64,000 nucleotides of DNA from Providencia alcalifaciens DSM 30120 (GCF_000173415.1 NZ_ABXW01000074.1:1-64000), one strand, 5' to 3'; positions 38,820 to 50,000 are shown, numbered from the stretch's first letter. The notes: a model not told the origin generated them from the sequence alone. Program-made: numbers and translations.

Positions 38820-38885
38820 TCGGGCAATAGAAAACATCAGTGAATACACAAGAATTTGTTAAAAATTAATCAAGTGAGGCATGTT

Positions 38886-39911
38886 ATGGGTCCGATAATG
38901 CTGGATGTTCAGGGTTATGAGCTGGACAACGAAGAGCGTGAAATTTTAGCTCATCCACTGGTAGGCGGGTTAATTTTATTTACCCGTAACTTCCATGATG
39001 CGGCGCAGCTGCGGGAATTAGTTCGCCAAATCCGCGATGCATCAAGACACCGTTTATTGATTGCGGTGGATCAAGAAGGTGGTCGCGTACAGCGTTTTCG
39101 TGACGGCTTTACTGCATTACCGTCCGCGCAGGCGTTTGCCGCACTGAATAATCAAATGGATGGTGCTAAATTAGCACAAGAAGCTGGCTGGTTAATGGCA
39201 GCAGAAATGATTGCCATGGATATTGATATTAGCTTTGCCCCTGTGTTGGATTTAGGGCATGAAAGTATTGCCATTGGTGAACGTTCATTCCATGCAGATC
39301 CTGAAATCGCCATGACGATGGCAGAGCGTTTTATTCGAGGAATGCGCAGTGCAGGCATGAAAACCACCGGTAAGCATTTCCCGGGACATGGCGCGGTTAA
39401 AGCGGATTCACACAAAGAAACACCTCGAGATGATCGCTCATTAGAGCAAATTCGTGGCAAAGATATGTCTATTTTTAAAGACTTTATTCAACGTGAATTA
39501 TTGGACGCTATCATGCCAGCACATGTGATTTACACTCAAGCGGATGACCGTCCTGCAAGTGGCTCTCCGTTCTGGTTGAAATCCGTGTTACGTGAACAAC
39601 TTGGTTTCAACGGGGTTATTTTCTCGGATGACTTATCCATGGAAGGGGCTGCTATTATGGGAAGTTACCCAGAGCGAGCAAAAGCGTCATTAAATGCAGG
39701 TTGTGACATGATCTTGGTTTGCAACAATCGTGAAGGTGCAGTGAGCGTACTGGATAATTTGCCAAAACAAGATGACAGCCGAGCATCTAAGCTTTACCAC
39801 AGTGGTCGCCAATATACATTAAGTGAGCTGCAATCAGTGGAGCGTTGGAAACAGAGTCATCATCAATTAGTCGATTTACATGAAAAATGGCAAGAGCATC
39901 GTAATCGCTAA
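38886..39911 (+). CDS. nagZ: Beta-N-acetylhexosaminidase NagZ
   Basis: A cytoplasmic family-3 glycosidase that removes GlcNAc from anhydro-muropeptides in cell-wall recycling and so affects AmpC induction. [15 protein letters not shown], the catalytic loop [17 protein letters not shown] and the nucleophile motif [11 protein letters not shown] are intact. I start at 38886 because GTGAGG stands 5 bases before it and [13 protein letters not shown] matches E. coli; 341 residues. Ten in-frame codons upstream are unsupported. Confidence 0.96.
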   Translation: MGPIMLDVQGYELDNEEREILAHPLVGGLILFTRNFHDAAQLRELVRQIRDASRHRLLIAVDQEGGRVQRFRDGFTALPSAQAFAALNNQMDGAKLAQEAGWLMAAEMIAMDIDISFAPVLDLGHESIAIGERSFHADPEIAMTMAERFIRGMRSAGMKTTGKHFPGHGAVKADSHKETPRDDRSLEQIRGKDMSIFKDFIQRELLDAIMPAHVIYTQADDRPASGSPFWLKSVLREQLGFNGVIFSDDLSMEGAAIMGSYPERAKASLNAGCDMILVCNNREGAVSVLDNLPKQDDSRASKLYHSGRQYTLSELQSVERWKQSHHQLVDLHEKWQEHRNR

Positions 39912-39931
39912 TTAAATTTCACTGAAAATAG

Positions 39932-39967
39932 ACCGATGAGAGGATTATCTCATCGGTTTTTTTTTTA
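39932..39967 (+). terminator. Terminator of nagZ
   Basis: A 10-bp stem (39932-39941 with 39948-39957) is followed by ten T. Confidence 0.93.
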
Positions 39968-40839
39968 TCTTAAATAGGCTGAATAAGTTACGGGTAACCT
40001 TATTTTGAGAAAATAAAGCAAGTAAAAAAATAGGTTGCGATATTTGATTAGAAATATTGCAGTAGCATTAATGATATGTACGAAAATCATACATTAATAT
40101 CACGTAATATAACTTTACCTATAGGAATATTTCCTAGAAATAATGTTTTCCAAGCATTGAATTATATTAAAGTATAGGGAATGATAAACATTTTTATGCT
40201 GTTAAGACGAGTATATTGCTTAAGAACAGAATGATTGACCGATGTAGGTATTTAAATTAATTGTTTTAATAATGGGTAAATATTGTTGATCTAACTGTGC
40301 CGAATTTCTCACTTTTTTGTGGAAGATTCTATTAAATATAGAATGATTAAATTAGCAAAAAAATTGTTTAAATATGGCGTGTTAGTTAATTACAGATAAG
40401 CAATAAAGTGATTAATATCACATCAGATGATAGCTGATTTGCAAGGCATCTAGTTTGTTGTGACATCGATCGTATTAATTGACACAAAATTACGTTAGCA
40501 TACTTTTCATTATGAAATTTAATGTCAAACACGCTTTGATGGGTGTGGCTAAATATCGTCCAAATAAATTTGAATTCATGTGAAAACTTAAATTAAATAA
40601 GTGTGGTTGGATGAATTATTTCGACTTATAAAATAATTAAAACTTATTCTTACATGGCGAAAAATTAAGTTTGCTTAAAGAATAGAAGGTGAAACTTAAA
40701 TTAAATAATTAAAAAAATTCTTGCAGTAATTAAAGCTAAATAAATTATTACGTATTGAAAGTAGTAAGGCGTCATAACATCCAATGAATATTGGATGCGG
40801 ATAGTTATATTCTAATAATCACGACTAGGTTTAATTCAA
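39968..40839. other. Long AT-rich region upstream of the OprD-like porin
   Basis: About 870 bases with no credible ORF. The only strong motif is a CRP-like site at 40407-40422. The DNA is very AT-rich and could bind nucleoid proteins. A long 5' leader for the porin mRNA cannot be excluded. Confidence 0.4.
40407..40422. promoter_or_regulatory. Probable CRP-binding site
   Basis: AGTGA-TTAATA-TCACA matches TGTGA-N6-TCACA at 9 of 10 core positions. It lies about 420 bp before the porin ATG, so the promoter would be far upstream, or the site acts at a distance. Confidence 0.5.
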
Positions 40840-42189
40840 ATGAAAGTCAAAAAAATAGCGTTAATATTGTTTCCATCTTGTTTTGTTGCATTTGGGGCTA
40901 ATGCAGGCGATTGGGAAAATGCCATCAAGGAAAACTCATTTGTTGCAGACTCTGAATTAGAGCTTTCTACTCGAAATATGTGGAAATATCTAAAATCAGA
41001 AAATCGTTACGATGCCAACGAAAAACGTTACAGAAAGCAAGTGGCTCAAGCTTGGGGGCAAAATATTCAACTAGATTACCAATCTGGATATTTTGCCGAC
41101 TTTATTGGCTTTGATGCATCCTATTACGGCGCGATCAAACTGGCGGCAAGTAAAGACTTCGCATCCCGAGCCATTTTATATAACGATGACGGTGAGGCTA
41201 AAGGCTATAACAAGATAGGTCAGCGTTATGCAAAATTTAAATTGGATTTAGAGCCTGTTAATTTTAACGGTAAAGCAGGTTGGTTTACGTTGAAAAACAA
41301 GGGTATTTTTACTAACTCCCAACGTTTGTCATTAAACACTTATAATGGTTACTACACCAATACCGCCATTAGTGATTGGAACTTAGATTTACTGTATCTT
41401 GATGGCAAAGTGATGCGTCGAGATAGTCCAAATATTGACAGAATGTATTTCCGTGACGGAAATGGCGTCAGTCACGACATCAATCATGTCGTGACTGGTG
41501 GGATTAATTACAATACGAAACCACTTAAAGTGTCTTACTTCATTGGTCAAGCCGATGATGTTTTCCGTCAACAAGGCTTAGAAATCAAATATAAGCTAAA
41601 CTCGGATATCACATTATCTTCTCAGATTTATGGTCATGAGTATGGTAGCGATGGCAAACGGACATCGACAGACACCAAACGCGGTAAACAAAACTTTGAT
41701 AAACGTGCATGGCACTATGCAGGTGAAATTGAATGGCGCGTTCCGGAAACACCGTGGACTTTGATGACGGGTATCACACATACGACTGCACATAAAACAA
41801 ATGGTGTAGGTCAGTTTGCCCGTAACCCAATCGGTAACACACGTGGTCGTTTTAACTCACCAGCATATGCGGATATCGACTATGTGCGTGATGGCGAAAC
41901 TATGCTGGCATTAAAAGCCGAATATCAAGTTAACCCTACTTGGTCGGTCGGTGCGAACAGCAACTACAGTGAATTCTCTTATTCTGGCGAACGTTTAAAA
42001 CAAGGACAAGTGGGCGTATTCACTTACTGGAAACCGACTGAAAATCTGTCTGTTTCATTAAGTGGCGGTATGGGCTGGCACCATCAGCAAGAATCGGATA
42101 ACTCGACACCAAAACTGTATGACGGTGACTCACGTCGTGCACACTCTTTATCGGGTTCGATGACAACGACCTATCGCTTCAAAATGTAA
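40840..42189 (+). CDS. OprD-family outer-membrane porin
   Basis: A 449-residue exported beta-barrel. The signal peptide (MKVKKIALILFPSCFVAFG) ends at about ANA (residue 22). Amphipathic strands alternate through the rest, with family-like segments LDYQSGYFADFIGFDASYYGA and YAKFKLDLEPVNF, and the chain closes on the hydrophobic-aromatic strand TTTYRFKM. This resembles the OprD/ChiP porins that admit small nutrients. It lies 17 bp ahead of a 5'-nucleotidase gene in an evident operon, which suggests passage of nucleosides, nucleotides or their products. The exact substrate is unknown. Confidence 0.78.
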   Translation: MKVKKIALILFPSCFVAFGANAGDWENAIKENSFVADSELELSTRNMWKYLKSENRYDANEKRYRKQVAQAWGQNIQLDYQSGYFADFIGFDASYYGAIKLAASKDFASRAILYNDDGEAKGYNKIGQRYAKFKLDLEPVNFNGKAGWFTLKNKGIFTNSQRLSLNTYNGYYTNTAISDWNLDLLYLDGKVMRRDSPNIDRMYFRDGNGVSHDINHVVTGGINYNTKPLKVSYFIGQADDVFRQQGLEIKYKLNSDITLSSQIYGHEYGSDGKRTSTDTKRGKQNFDKRAWHYAGEIEWRVPETPWTLMTGITHTTAHKTNGVGQFARNPIGNTRGRFNSPAYADIDYVRDGETMLALKAEYQVNPTWSVGANSNYSEFSYSGERLKQGQVGVFTYWKPTENLSVSLSGGMGWHHQQESDNSTPKLYDGDSRRAHSLSGSMTTTYRFKM

Positions 42190-42206
42190 TTAGAGGCAAT
42201 TAATAA

Positions 42207-43826
42207 ATGAATCATAAAATAAGTTTAGTGACATTGCTGGTTTCAGGTGCCCTGTTAGCAGGTTGTGCCACGAAACAGACTGATACGGTTAAAGTTCAAG
42301 TCATTGGTATTAATGATTTCCATGGCGCATTGCAAGCGCCTGGAGATGGCAAACTTGGCGGTATTGAGTCGATTGCGACATTAGTGAAGCAGTTAAAAGC
42401 AGAAAATGACAACACGATTATTGTGGGTGCTGGCGATTTAGTGGGCGCAAGCCCATTACTTTCTTCCATGTTCTACGATGAACCAACCATTGAGGCTTTG
42501 AGCGCAATTGGCCTTGAGACCAGTGCCGTGGGTAACCACGAATTCGACAAAGGTAAAGTTGAATTACTGAGAAAGCAAAATGGAGGATGTCATCCTACGG
42601 CGGGCTGTGTAGGAAAAGAATCCTTTGCGGGGGCTGATTTTAACTATTTAGCCGCTAACGTGATTGTAAAAGAGACAGGTGAAACATTATTCCCATCTTA
42701 TTACGTGAAACAGTTTGATGGTGTGCCAATGGCATTCATTGGCTTAACGCTGGAAGGAACACCAGCCATTGTTACGCCGAGTGGTACTGCGGGCTTAGAA
42801 TTTAAAAATGAAGCTGAGACCATTAACCAACAAGTTAAACTACTAAAAGCGCAGGGTATTCGTAGTATTGGTGTCTTGATCCACGAAGGGGCAACTCAAC
42901 AAGTGGATACCAAAGTGAAAGACATTAACCGTTGCGATAATATCAAAGGGCCAATTGTTGAGATTGTTAAACAGCTTGATGCCGATGTGGATTTTGTCGT
43001 GAGTGGACATACACACCAAGCCTATAACTGTGACATCAATGGTAAAAAAGTCATTTCAGCGCAATCGAACGGGACGTTGCTGTCTCAATTGAATATTGAA
43101 ATTGATAGAAAAACCAAAGACATTGTCAGCATTAATGCGAAAAACATTCCGGTTGAAACCAGCCGTTATGGTAAAGACCCGAAACTAAGCCGTTTTATTC
43201 AGAACTACGAGCGCATCTCAAAACCGATTGCAGAGCAGGTGATGGGCACCTTAAGTGCTCCCGCAGATAAAAAATTAGCCGCTGGTGGTGATTCCACTTT
43301 GGGTAAAATTATCGCGGATGCTCAGTTATATGTCGCAGCCACCCCAGATGCGGGCGGCGCCCAAATTGCCTTTATGAACAGCGGTGGTATTCGTGCTGAT
43401 CTCAAAGCAGGGGAGCTGACCTACGGTGATATCTTTACGGTGCAGCCATTCTCAAATGTCGTGGTGACGCAATCTCTAACAGGTGAGCAAATTAAACAGG
43501 CGTTAGAGCAACAGTGGGAGCGTGAACGCCCACAAGTCATGCCGGTTTCCCACGGTTTTTATTACGAATGGGATGACAGCCGTGCGGTAGGCGATAAAGT
43601 GATTGCAGGCTCGATGAAATTAAATGGCAAGCCAATTGATATGAAGAAAAGCTATCGTGTTGCAGCAAATGAATTTTTAGCCACAGGCGGTAGCCGCTTC
43701 TCAGCCTTTAAACAAGGTAAAGATCGTATTTATAGCTTGCCAGACAACGAAGCATTGATGAAATACTTCAAAGATAACTCGCCAGTTCAGTTACCAACGG
43801 ACGAGCGTATTAAAAAACTGAAGTAA
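42207..43826 (+). CDS. 5'-nucleotidase/UshA-family metallophosphoesterase lipoprotein
   Basis: A predicted periplasmic lipoprotein (lipobox LLAGC, Cys19) of 539 residues. The N-terminal dimetal phosphoesterase domain has GINDFHGAL, GAGDLVGASP, GNHEFDKG and VVSGHTHQ. The C-terminal 5'-nucleotidase domain has FMNSGGIRADL, TVQPFSNVV and EFLATGGSRF. It should release phosphate and nucleosides from nucleotides outside the inner membrane. E. coli UshA is soluble and periplasmic, so the lipid anchor is a difference. It pairs with the porin gene upstream, and a terminator follows. Confidence 0.88.
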   Translation: MNHKISLVTLLVSGALLAGCATKQTDTVKVQVIGINDFHGALQAPGDGKLGGIESIATLVKQLKAENDNTIIVGAGDLVGASPLLSSMFYDEPTIEALSAIGLETSAVGNHEFDKGKVELLRKQNGGCHPTAGCVGKESFAGADFNYLAANVIVKETGETLFPSYYVKQFDGVPMAFIGLTLEGTPAIVTPSGTAGLEFKNEAETINQQVKLLKAQGIRSIGVLIHEGATQQVDTKVKDINRCDNIKGPIVEIVKQLDADVDFVVSGHTHQAYNCDINGKKVISAQSNGTLLSQLNIEIDRKTKDIVSINAKNIPVETSRYGKDPKLSRFIQNYERISKPIAEQVMGTLSAPADKKLAAGGDSTLGKIIADAQLYVAATPDAGGAQIAFMNSGGIRADLKAGELTYGDIFTVQPFSNVVVTQSLTGEQIKQALEQQWERERPQVMPVSHGFYYEWDDSRAVGDKVIAGSMKLNGKPIDMKKSYRVAANEFLATGGSRFSAFKQGKDRIYSLPDNEALMKYFKDNSPVQLPTDERIKKLK

Positions 43827-43852
43827 AATACCCTCACAAAATACTAGGTTTC

Positions 43853-43886
43853 AAGCCCGAGAATAACGCCATTCTCGGGCTTTTTT
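43853..43886 (+). terminator. Terminator of the nucleotidase operon
   Basis: A perfect 12-bp stem (43853-43864 with 43871-43882) is followed by a T run. Confidence 0.93.
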
Positions 43887-43973
43887 GTTTTAAATCGACA
43901 TTCCGCTGACTCGTTTCTTTTTTTTCAAAAAATGATTTGACGATTGTGATCGTTGTCATAATAATCAACTAAA

Positions 43974-43987
43974 TTGATTTGCATCAA
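43974..43987. promoter_or_regulatory. FNR box upstream of ndh
   Basis: TTGAT-TTGC-ATCAA is a perfect match to the FNR consensus TTGAT-N4-ATCAA. E. coli ndh is repressed by FNR without oxygen. Directly beside it is a second palindrome ACATTTGG/CCAAATGT (43987-43994 with 44000-44007) of unknown role. Confidence 0.8.
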
Positions 43988-44122
43988 CATTTGGTATGAC
44001 CAAATGTCCATGCATGATATTCTTCACGACTAAGCAACATAAAAAAGGGTGAATTAGCGTTATTTAAGTTTTTTGTTATTAGAAACCTTAAATAACATTA
44101 ATATATTTTATATGAGGGGCAT

Positions 44123-45427
44123 ATGACCTTAACTCAACCTAAAATCGTTGTTGTTGGCGGTGGTGCTGGTGGCTTAGAACTGGCAACTCGTTTGGGGCGT
44201 AAATTAGGACGCAAAAAACGTGCGGATATCACGCTAATTGACCGTAATCCAAGCCATTTATGGAAACCACTGCTACATGAAGTCGCAACGGGTTCGCTCG
44301 ATGATGGTGTTGATGCTATTAGCTATTTAGCGCATGCAAGACATAATGCATTTCATTTTCAATTAGGTTCTCTCACGAATATTGACAGAGAAAATAAAAA
44401 AGTCGTTCTCGGTGAATTGCGTGATAAAGACGGAGAACTATTAGTCCCGCTACGTGAAATTGATTACGATATTTTAGTGATGGCGTTGGGTAGTGCCTCC
44501 AATGATTTTGGTACGCCGGGCGTCAAAGACAACTGTATTTTCCTTGATAGCCCAACCCAAGCACATCGTTTCCATGATGAAATGTTGAACCTGTTCTTGC
44601 GTTATTCAGTACGCGATAATGCTGAAGAGAAAGTGAATATCGCGATTGTAGGCGGCGGGGCAACAGGTGTAGAGCTCTCTGCCGAGTTATATAACGCTGT
44701 AGAGCAACTCACCAGCTATGGTTTCAAAGGGTTAGATACAGATGCGTTGAATGTGACTTTAGTAGAAGCAGGGGAGCGTATTTTGCCCGCATTGCCTCCA
44801 CGTATTTCCAGTGCAGCCCATCAAGAACTGAACAAACTTGGCGTGAAAGTATTAACAAAAACCATGGTAACCAGTGCCGATGCGGATGGTTTAAATACCA
44901 AAGAAGATGGAAAAATTTATGCGGACTTAATGGTATGGGCAGCGGGGATCAAAGCGCCAGACTTTATGAAAGATATTGCTGGGTTAGAAACTAACCGCAT
45001 TAACCAATTAGTGGTTAAACCGACACTACAAACTACGTTGGATGAGCACATTTTTGCGATTGGTGATTGCGCATCTTGTGCAAAACCGGAAGGCGGATTT
45101 GTTCCACCGAGAGCACAATCTGCTCATCAAATGGCGAGCCTGTGCTATGACAATATCGTGGCATTAATGAAAGATAAGCCATTAAAAAATTATATCTATA
45201 AAGACCACGGTTCATTAGTTTCATTATCTCGTTTCAGTACCGTGGGTAGCTTGATGGGGAACTTAATGCGTGGCGATATGATGGTAGAAGGGCGTATTGC
45301 GCGTTTTGTCTACATTTCACTGTATCGTATGCACCAGATCGCACTGCATGGCTATATCAAAACAGGCCTAATGATGCTTGTCGGTAGTATTAACCGCATT
45401 ATTCGACCAAAACTGAAATTACATTAA
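44123..45427 (+). CDS. ndh: Type II NADH:quinone oxidoreductase Ndh
   Basis: A peripheral-membrane flavoprotein that oxidises NADH and reduces quinone without pumping protons. It has 434 residues, as in E. coli. The FAD Rossmann motif [17 protein letters not shown] is at the N-terminus, the NADH motif [20 protein letters not shown] at about 172-191, and the second FAD motif FAIGDCASC at about 312-320. A membrane-binding C-terminal amphipathic region follows. GAGGGG precedes the ATG at 44123. Confidence 0.97.
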   Translation: MTLTQPKIVVVGGGAGGLELATRLGRKLGRKKRADITLIDRNPSHLWKPLLHEVATGSLDDGVDAISYLAHARHNAFHFQLGSLTNIDRENKKVVLGELRDKDGELLVPLREIDYDILVMALGSASNDFGTPGVKDNCIFLDSPTQAHRFHDEMLNLFLRYSVRDNAEEKVNIAIVGGGATGVELSAELYNAVEQLTSYGFKGLDTDALNVTLVEAGERILPALPPRISSAAHQELNKLGVKVLTKTMVTSADADGLNTKEDGKIYADLMVWAAGIKAPDFMKDIAGLETNRINQLVVKPTLQTTLDEHIFAIGDCASCAKPEGGFVPPRAQSAHQMASLCYDNIVALMKDKPLKNYIYKDHGSLVSLSRFSTVGSLMGNLMRGDMMVEGRIARFVYISLYRMHQIALHGYIKTGLMMLVGSINRIIRPKLKLH

Positions 45428-45466
45428 TCGGCGATTATTGATTATTTTCAGTACCGTCATCATAAG

Positions 45467-45502
45467 AATGCACACGATTATTGGTGAATAATTGTGTGCA
45501 TT
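45467..45502. terminator. Strong hairpin behind ndh
   Basis: Sixteen pairs (45467-45482 with 45487-45502, one G-U) close a GGTG loop. No T run follows, so it may be a Rho-dependent end, a 3' stabiliser, or an operator-like palindrome. Confidence 0.55.
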
Positions 45503-45945
45503 ATCTAATCTGAATGAACATATATTAAAATATGTTATTGCGGTTTATCAAAAACGACACATATATTTTAATTACTATCCATTAAACACACACTATAAAC
45601 GTCGCTAATTAACTCAATGAGTTTGAGTTAAGTGTGATTTAATACAAAAAAACAGCATATTATTAATTAGGATAATGTCACTGTACTCATTCATAGATAA
45701 AATTAATTTTATTTATTAAAAACAAATGGGTAGGTAATTTCCCCCTAATTATGTAATATATTGAAACTGATTTGGTTAATTATTTACGCTTATTCACGGT
45801 AAACTTATTACGCGCAAGTAAATAAGATGTAAGTCTTCTATTCAGACAAATCTAAAAAACCATATTTATTGTATGTTATTAATGTAGTTGATAATAGATA
45901 GGCTACAATAGCTATCACATTCACTTTTCAATCAAAGGGCAAAGA
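45503..45945. other. AT-rich intergenic region upstream of the UmoD-like gene
   Basis: About 440 bases without a supported gene. It contains several A/T tracts and must hold the promoter of the membrane-protein gene that follows. AAAGGGCAAAG lies just before the ATG at 45946. Confidence 0.35.
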
Positions 45946-46548
45946 ATGAAGCTAAAAATTAAGTTGTTACTAGCCGCATTTGTTGCCGTTTGCTTAATTG
46001 TTGTCGGTTATTTCTCTTTTGTTCGCAGTGATGAACTGAAAATTGCGACGGTATTATCTACTGAGCCTATTCGTGCGACGCGAATGATTGAACATGAAAA
46101 TTGTTCAGTGACGGGGATTTTGGGTTCATTTACGCAAGAGTCGTTATCCCGTTGGCACCCAGCTCAGCGAGAATGTAGAACCATCTTAATGATTCAATCC
46201 TTACAAGGTAAATCATTCCCCCCATTTTCCAGTCATGAACCGAGAACTTGCGTCATCACCAAAAGTTTGGAACAAATTATAGTCGGCTATGATGTTATCT
46301 ACCGTATTGGCGATACGATTGGTAAAGTGAGAATGCCGTATGAACCAACGGTGTTTATTCCTTTAAATGAAAATGGGCAGTTAGATTTAACCATCTCCAG
46401 CAACGCTGCGTGTGAAACGTTGCGTGAAGGTACAAAAGATATTTTGCCATTCTATTGTATGAAGCCTAACGATCTACCCAAATCCTATCAACCGTCCACC
46501 ATACTTGAAGTGAAAACAGGTAAAAATACCTTTGGGTTATTTGAGTAA
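45946..46548 (+). CDS. umoD: UmoD/YcfJ-like membrane-anchored protein
   Basis: A 200-residue protein with an N-terminal hydrophobic anchor (about 7-26) and a periplasmic part. The C-terminal half, GYDVIYRIGDTIGKVRM and IPLNENGQLDLT, clearly matches the end of E. coli YcfJ, which also follows ndh. However, the Gly-zipper segment of YcfJ is missing and replaced by a Cys-containing region (SVTGILGSF...ECRTIL). Proteus UmoD, an activator of flhDC and swarming, belongs to this family, so a role in envelope signalling to motility is plausible. The symbol rests on family and position, not on demonstrated function. Confidence 0.6.
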   Translation: MKLKIKLLLAAFVAVCLIVVGYFSFVRSDELKIATVLSTEPIRATRMIEHENCSVTGILGSFTQESLSRWHPAQRECRTILMIQSLQGKSFPPFSSHEPRTCVITKSLEQIIVGYDVIYRIGDTIGKVRMPYEPTVFIPLNENGQLDLTISSNAACETLREGTKDILPFYCMKPNDLPKSYQPSTILEVKTGKNTFGLFE

Positions 46549-46552
46549 CGTA

Positions 46553-46918
46553 ATGACGAGCCTATTCAAAAAATTACAGAGGTTCTTGGGTGTTACCTCA
46601 CCGGACTTGCTACCGTTAAATGAATTAATGCTGAACGCTAAAAGTGGAGATGCGCAAGCACAATACCAAATTGCCACCCTATATGATGTAGGCGAAGGGG
46701 TTGAAGAAGATGAGGCAAAAGCGATTGAATGGTATTTGAAAGCGGCTACGCAAGGGCACTCACAAGCGCAATACATGATGGGGATGATGTGTGAAACCAG
46801 CGAGCATTTATCGATTGAGTCTCATCGAGCTTTGGAATGGTTTCTAAAATCGGCGGCGCAAGGTAACAGTGATGCGCTCGGTCATTTAGAGGCAATAGGA
46901 TACTCCAATAAAAAGTAA
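46553..46918 (+). CDS. Small Sel1-repeat (TPR-like) protein
   Basis: A 121-residue protein without a signal peptide. Two Sel1-type repeats are visible, beginning GDAQAQYQIATLYDVGEGVEEDEAKA and GHSQAQYMMGMM, and a third partial one at GNSDALGHL. Such helical repeats bind partner proteins. It starts 4 bases after the UmoD-like stop (ATG at 46553) and so is very likely co-translated with it. The function is unknown; it may partner the membrane protein or be a small adaptor. Confidence 0.75.
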   Translation: MTSLFKKLQRFLGVTSPDLLPLNELMLNAKSGDAQAQYQIATLYDVGEGVEEDEAKAIEWYLKAATQGHSQAQYMMGMMCETSEHLSIESHRALEWFLKSAAQGNSDALGHLEAIGYSNKK

Positions 46919-46949
46919 TCATCTCACCTAAATTACATTCAGACAGTAT

Positions 46950-46989
46950 AAAAAAGCCATCAGATTCAACATGAATTGATGGCTTTTTT
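46950..46989. terminator. Bidirectional terminator between the Sel1 gene and mfd
   Basis: A perfect 13-bp stem (46950-46962 with 46977-46989) is bounded by A and T runs and serves two convergent genes. Confidence 0.92.
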
Positions 46990-47006
46990 GTTGTTCAATA
47001 TTGAGC

Positions 47007-50000
47007 CTATGAAGCTAGCTGATGTTCATCAAAATCAGCAACAAGCTGTTTTATAAATGCTAAGCGAGTGGCTCTGTCCGATAAATCATGGAAGAATTTT
47101 AATCGAACAGGACCTTCCATACGGAAGGTTTTAGGTTGATTTTGCAGTAAGCTAATCAGGAACATTGGGTCAACTTTATTGCGCTCATTGAATTCAATAA
47201 AGCCGCCTTTTTCGTGGGCTTCAATACGCTTCATACCCAGCTTTTGAGCTTGTAAACGAATGCCTGCTGTAGATAGCAAGAATTTACCCGCATCCGGTAA
47301 TGTCCCAAAACGGTCAATTAATTCAGTCCGGAGTTCATCCAGCTCAGCGTGATCTTTAGCGCTAGCAATCCGTTTATAGAATGAAAGGCGAATATTTACA
47401 TCATGGATATACTCATCAGGAAGTAGCACTGGCATACGCAATTCCACCTCTGTTTGCTGATGAGTCAGATCTTCAAGTGACGGCTCTCGTCCTTCTTTCA
47501 GGGCGTCGACCGCACTTTCCAATAACTCCATGTATAGAGTGAAACCGATCGTGGTCATTTGTCCGCTTTGATCTTCACCTAATAACTCACCTGCACCACG
47601 AATTTCCAGATCATGAGTTGCCAATGCAAATCCAGCACCTAAATCTTCAAGAGAGGATATTGCTTCGAGACGTTTTTGCGCATCGGTTGTCATAGCTTTT
47701 GGATGTGGTGTGAGCAGGTAGGCGTAAGCTTGGTGGTGGGAACGACCCACACGACCGCGTAATTGGTGTAACTGCGCCAAACCAAAGTGGTCGGCTCGCT
47801 CAATAATAATCGTATTGGCGGTTGGGATATCAATACCTGTTTCAATAATTGTTGTGCAGATCAAAACGTTAAAGCGTTGATGGTGAAAATCTGTCATCAC
47901 ACGCTCAAGCTCACGTTCACGCATTTGCCCATGACCGACAACGAATCGTGCTTCAGGCACTAGTGTTTCAAGGCGTGCTTTGGCTTTTTCGATATTTTCG
48001 ACATCGTTATATAAATAGTAAACCTGACCCCCACGCAGAGTTTCACGTAGAATGGCTTCGCGCACGACTAAATCATCATATTGGCGTACAAAGGTTTTCA
48101 CGGCTAAACGGCGAGCTGGTGGGGTGGCGATAATCGATAAATCACGCATGCCACTCATTGCCATATTCAAGGTTCGTGGAATTGGCGTTGCGGTTAAGGT
48201 GAGAATATCGACATCGGCTCGCATCGCTTTAATACGCTCTTTGTGGCGAACGCCAAATCGGTGCTCTTCGTCCACAACCAGCAAACCGAGATCTTTCCAT
48301 TGAATATCGCTTTGTAGCAATTTATGAGTGCCAATCAAAATATCAACTTTACCTTCTGCGGCTTCAGCAATAATTTGTTGTTGTTCTTTCGCCGTTTTAA
48401 AGCGCGATAACATTTCTATACGCACAGGCCAATTGGCAAATCGGTCACGGAAATTATCGTAATGCTGCTGCGCTAATAATGTGGTGGGAACCAGTACCGC
48501 AACTTGCTTATTATTATTGATAGCCAAGAATGCTGCGCGCATCGCCACTTCTGTTTTACCAAAACCAACGTCGCCACAGACTAAGCGATCCATCGCCAAC
48601 GGTTGGCACATATCACTTAATACCGCGTTAATTGCCATCTCTTGGTCTGGGGTGGTCTCAAATGGGAAGCCTTGGCAAAATTCTTGGTATTGCTCTTTAT
48701 CATGTTTAAATGCAAAGCCGGCTTTGGCGGCACGTTGAGCGTAAATATCCAGAAGTTCAGCGGCCACATCACGCACTTTTTCCGCTGCTTTTTGGCGCGC
48801 ACGTCCCCAACTATCGCTACCCAGTTTATGCAGCGGTGCATTTTCATCGGCACCTCCTGCATAGCGGCTAATCAAATGCAATGAAGAGACGGGTACATAC
48901 AGTTTATCTTCACCAGCATAGGTAAGAATTAAATATTCTGCAGGAATACCCCCAGCTTCTAGGGTGATTAAACCTTGGTAACGACCAACCCCATGCTCAA
49001 TATGTACCACGGGCTGACCAGGACGTAATTCCGCAAGGTTGCGAATCAGTGTATCGGTATTGATAGTTCGACGTTGATCACTGCGGCGACGCACCACGCG
49101 TTCACCCAGTAAGTCACTTTCACAAATTAAAGCGCGGTGACTTTCGGGCTGGATGAAGCCATGTTCTGCTGCGCCAATGGTGATGGCAAATCGACCTTGA
49201 GTTTGGCTGAAGTAATTGCTGATGATGTCAGGACGAATTTTTAGGCGTCCAAGTAGTTCACTGACCGTTTCACGACGACCTTCACTCTCAACAGAAAACA
49301 CGATAGTGCCATCAAATTGTTCGGTGAATTGTCGCAACTTTTCTAGCGGATTTTTACCTTGTCCTTGCGTGCTAATATCAGGAAGTGGCTGATAATCTAA
49401 ATTGGTATTAGCGGCTTTTTTAGGCAGTTTTTCCGTAGAAAGCTGAACACGAGGCCAATTTTTTAAGTTTTGATTCAGTTGTTCAACGGTTAACCATAAT
49501 TCGCTTGGCGGAAGTAATGGGCGCATTGGGTCAACACCACGGCTTTCATAACGTTGCTGAGCATCTTGTTGGAAGCGTTCAGCGGGTTCTTGTAAGTTTT
49601 GTGAAACAAACAGAGTATTGGCAGGTAGATATTCAAACAAAGACGGTAATGGCTCGGCAAAGAACAAGGGTTGCCAATATTCAATACCGCTTGGTAGTGT
49701 TTGTTTGCTGACTTGCTGATAAATATGTTCTGGGTCACGGCGAACTTCAAAGCGTTCACGCCATTGACTACGAAAGCGCTCGATAGCGTCTTTATCTGTC
49801 GGAAATTCGTGCGCTGGAAGTAAATTGATGGCATTAACTTCTTCTAAGGTACGCTGGGTATCCACGTCAAAGGTGCGCAGGCTGTCAATCTCGTCATCAA
49901 AAAAGTCGATACGAAAGGGGAAATCGCTTCCCATCGGGAAAAGGTCAAGCAAAGCCCCGCGAATCGCATATTCACCATGCTCGAGCACTTGTTCTACATG

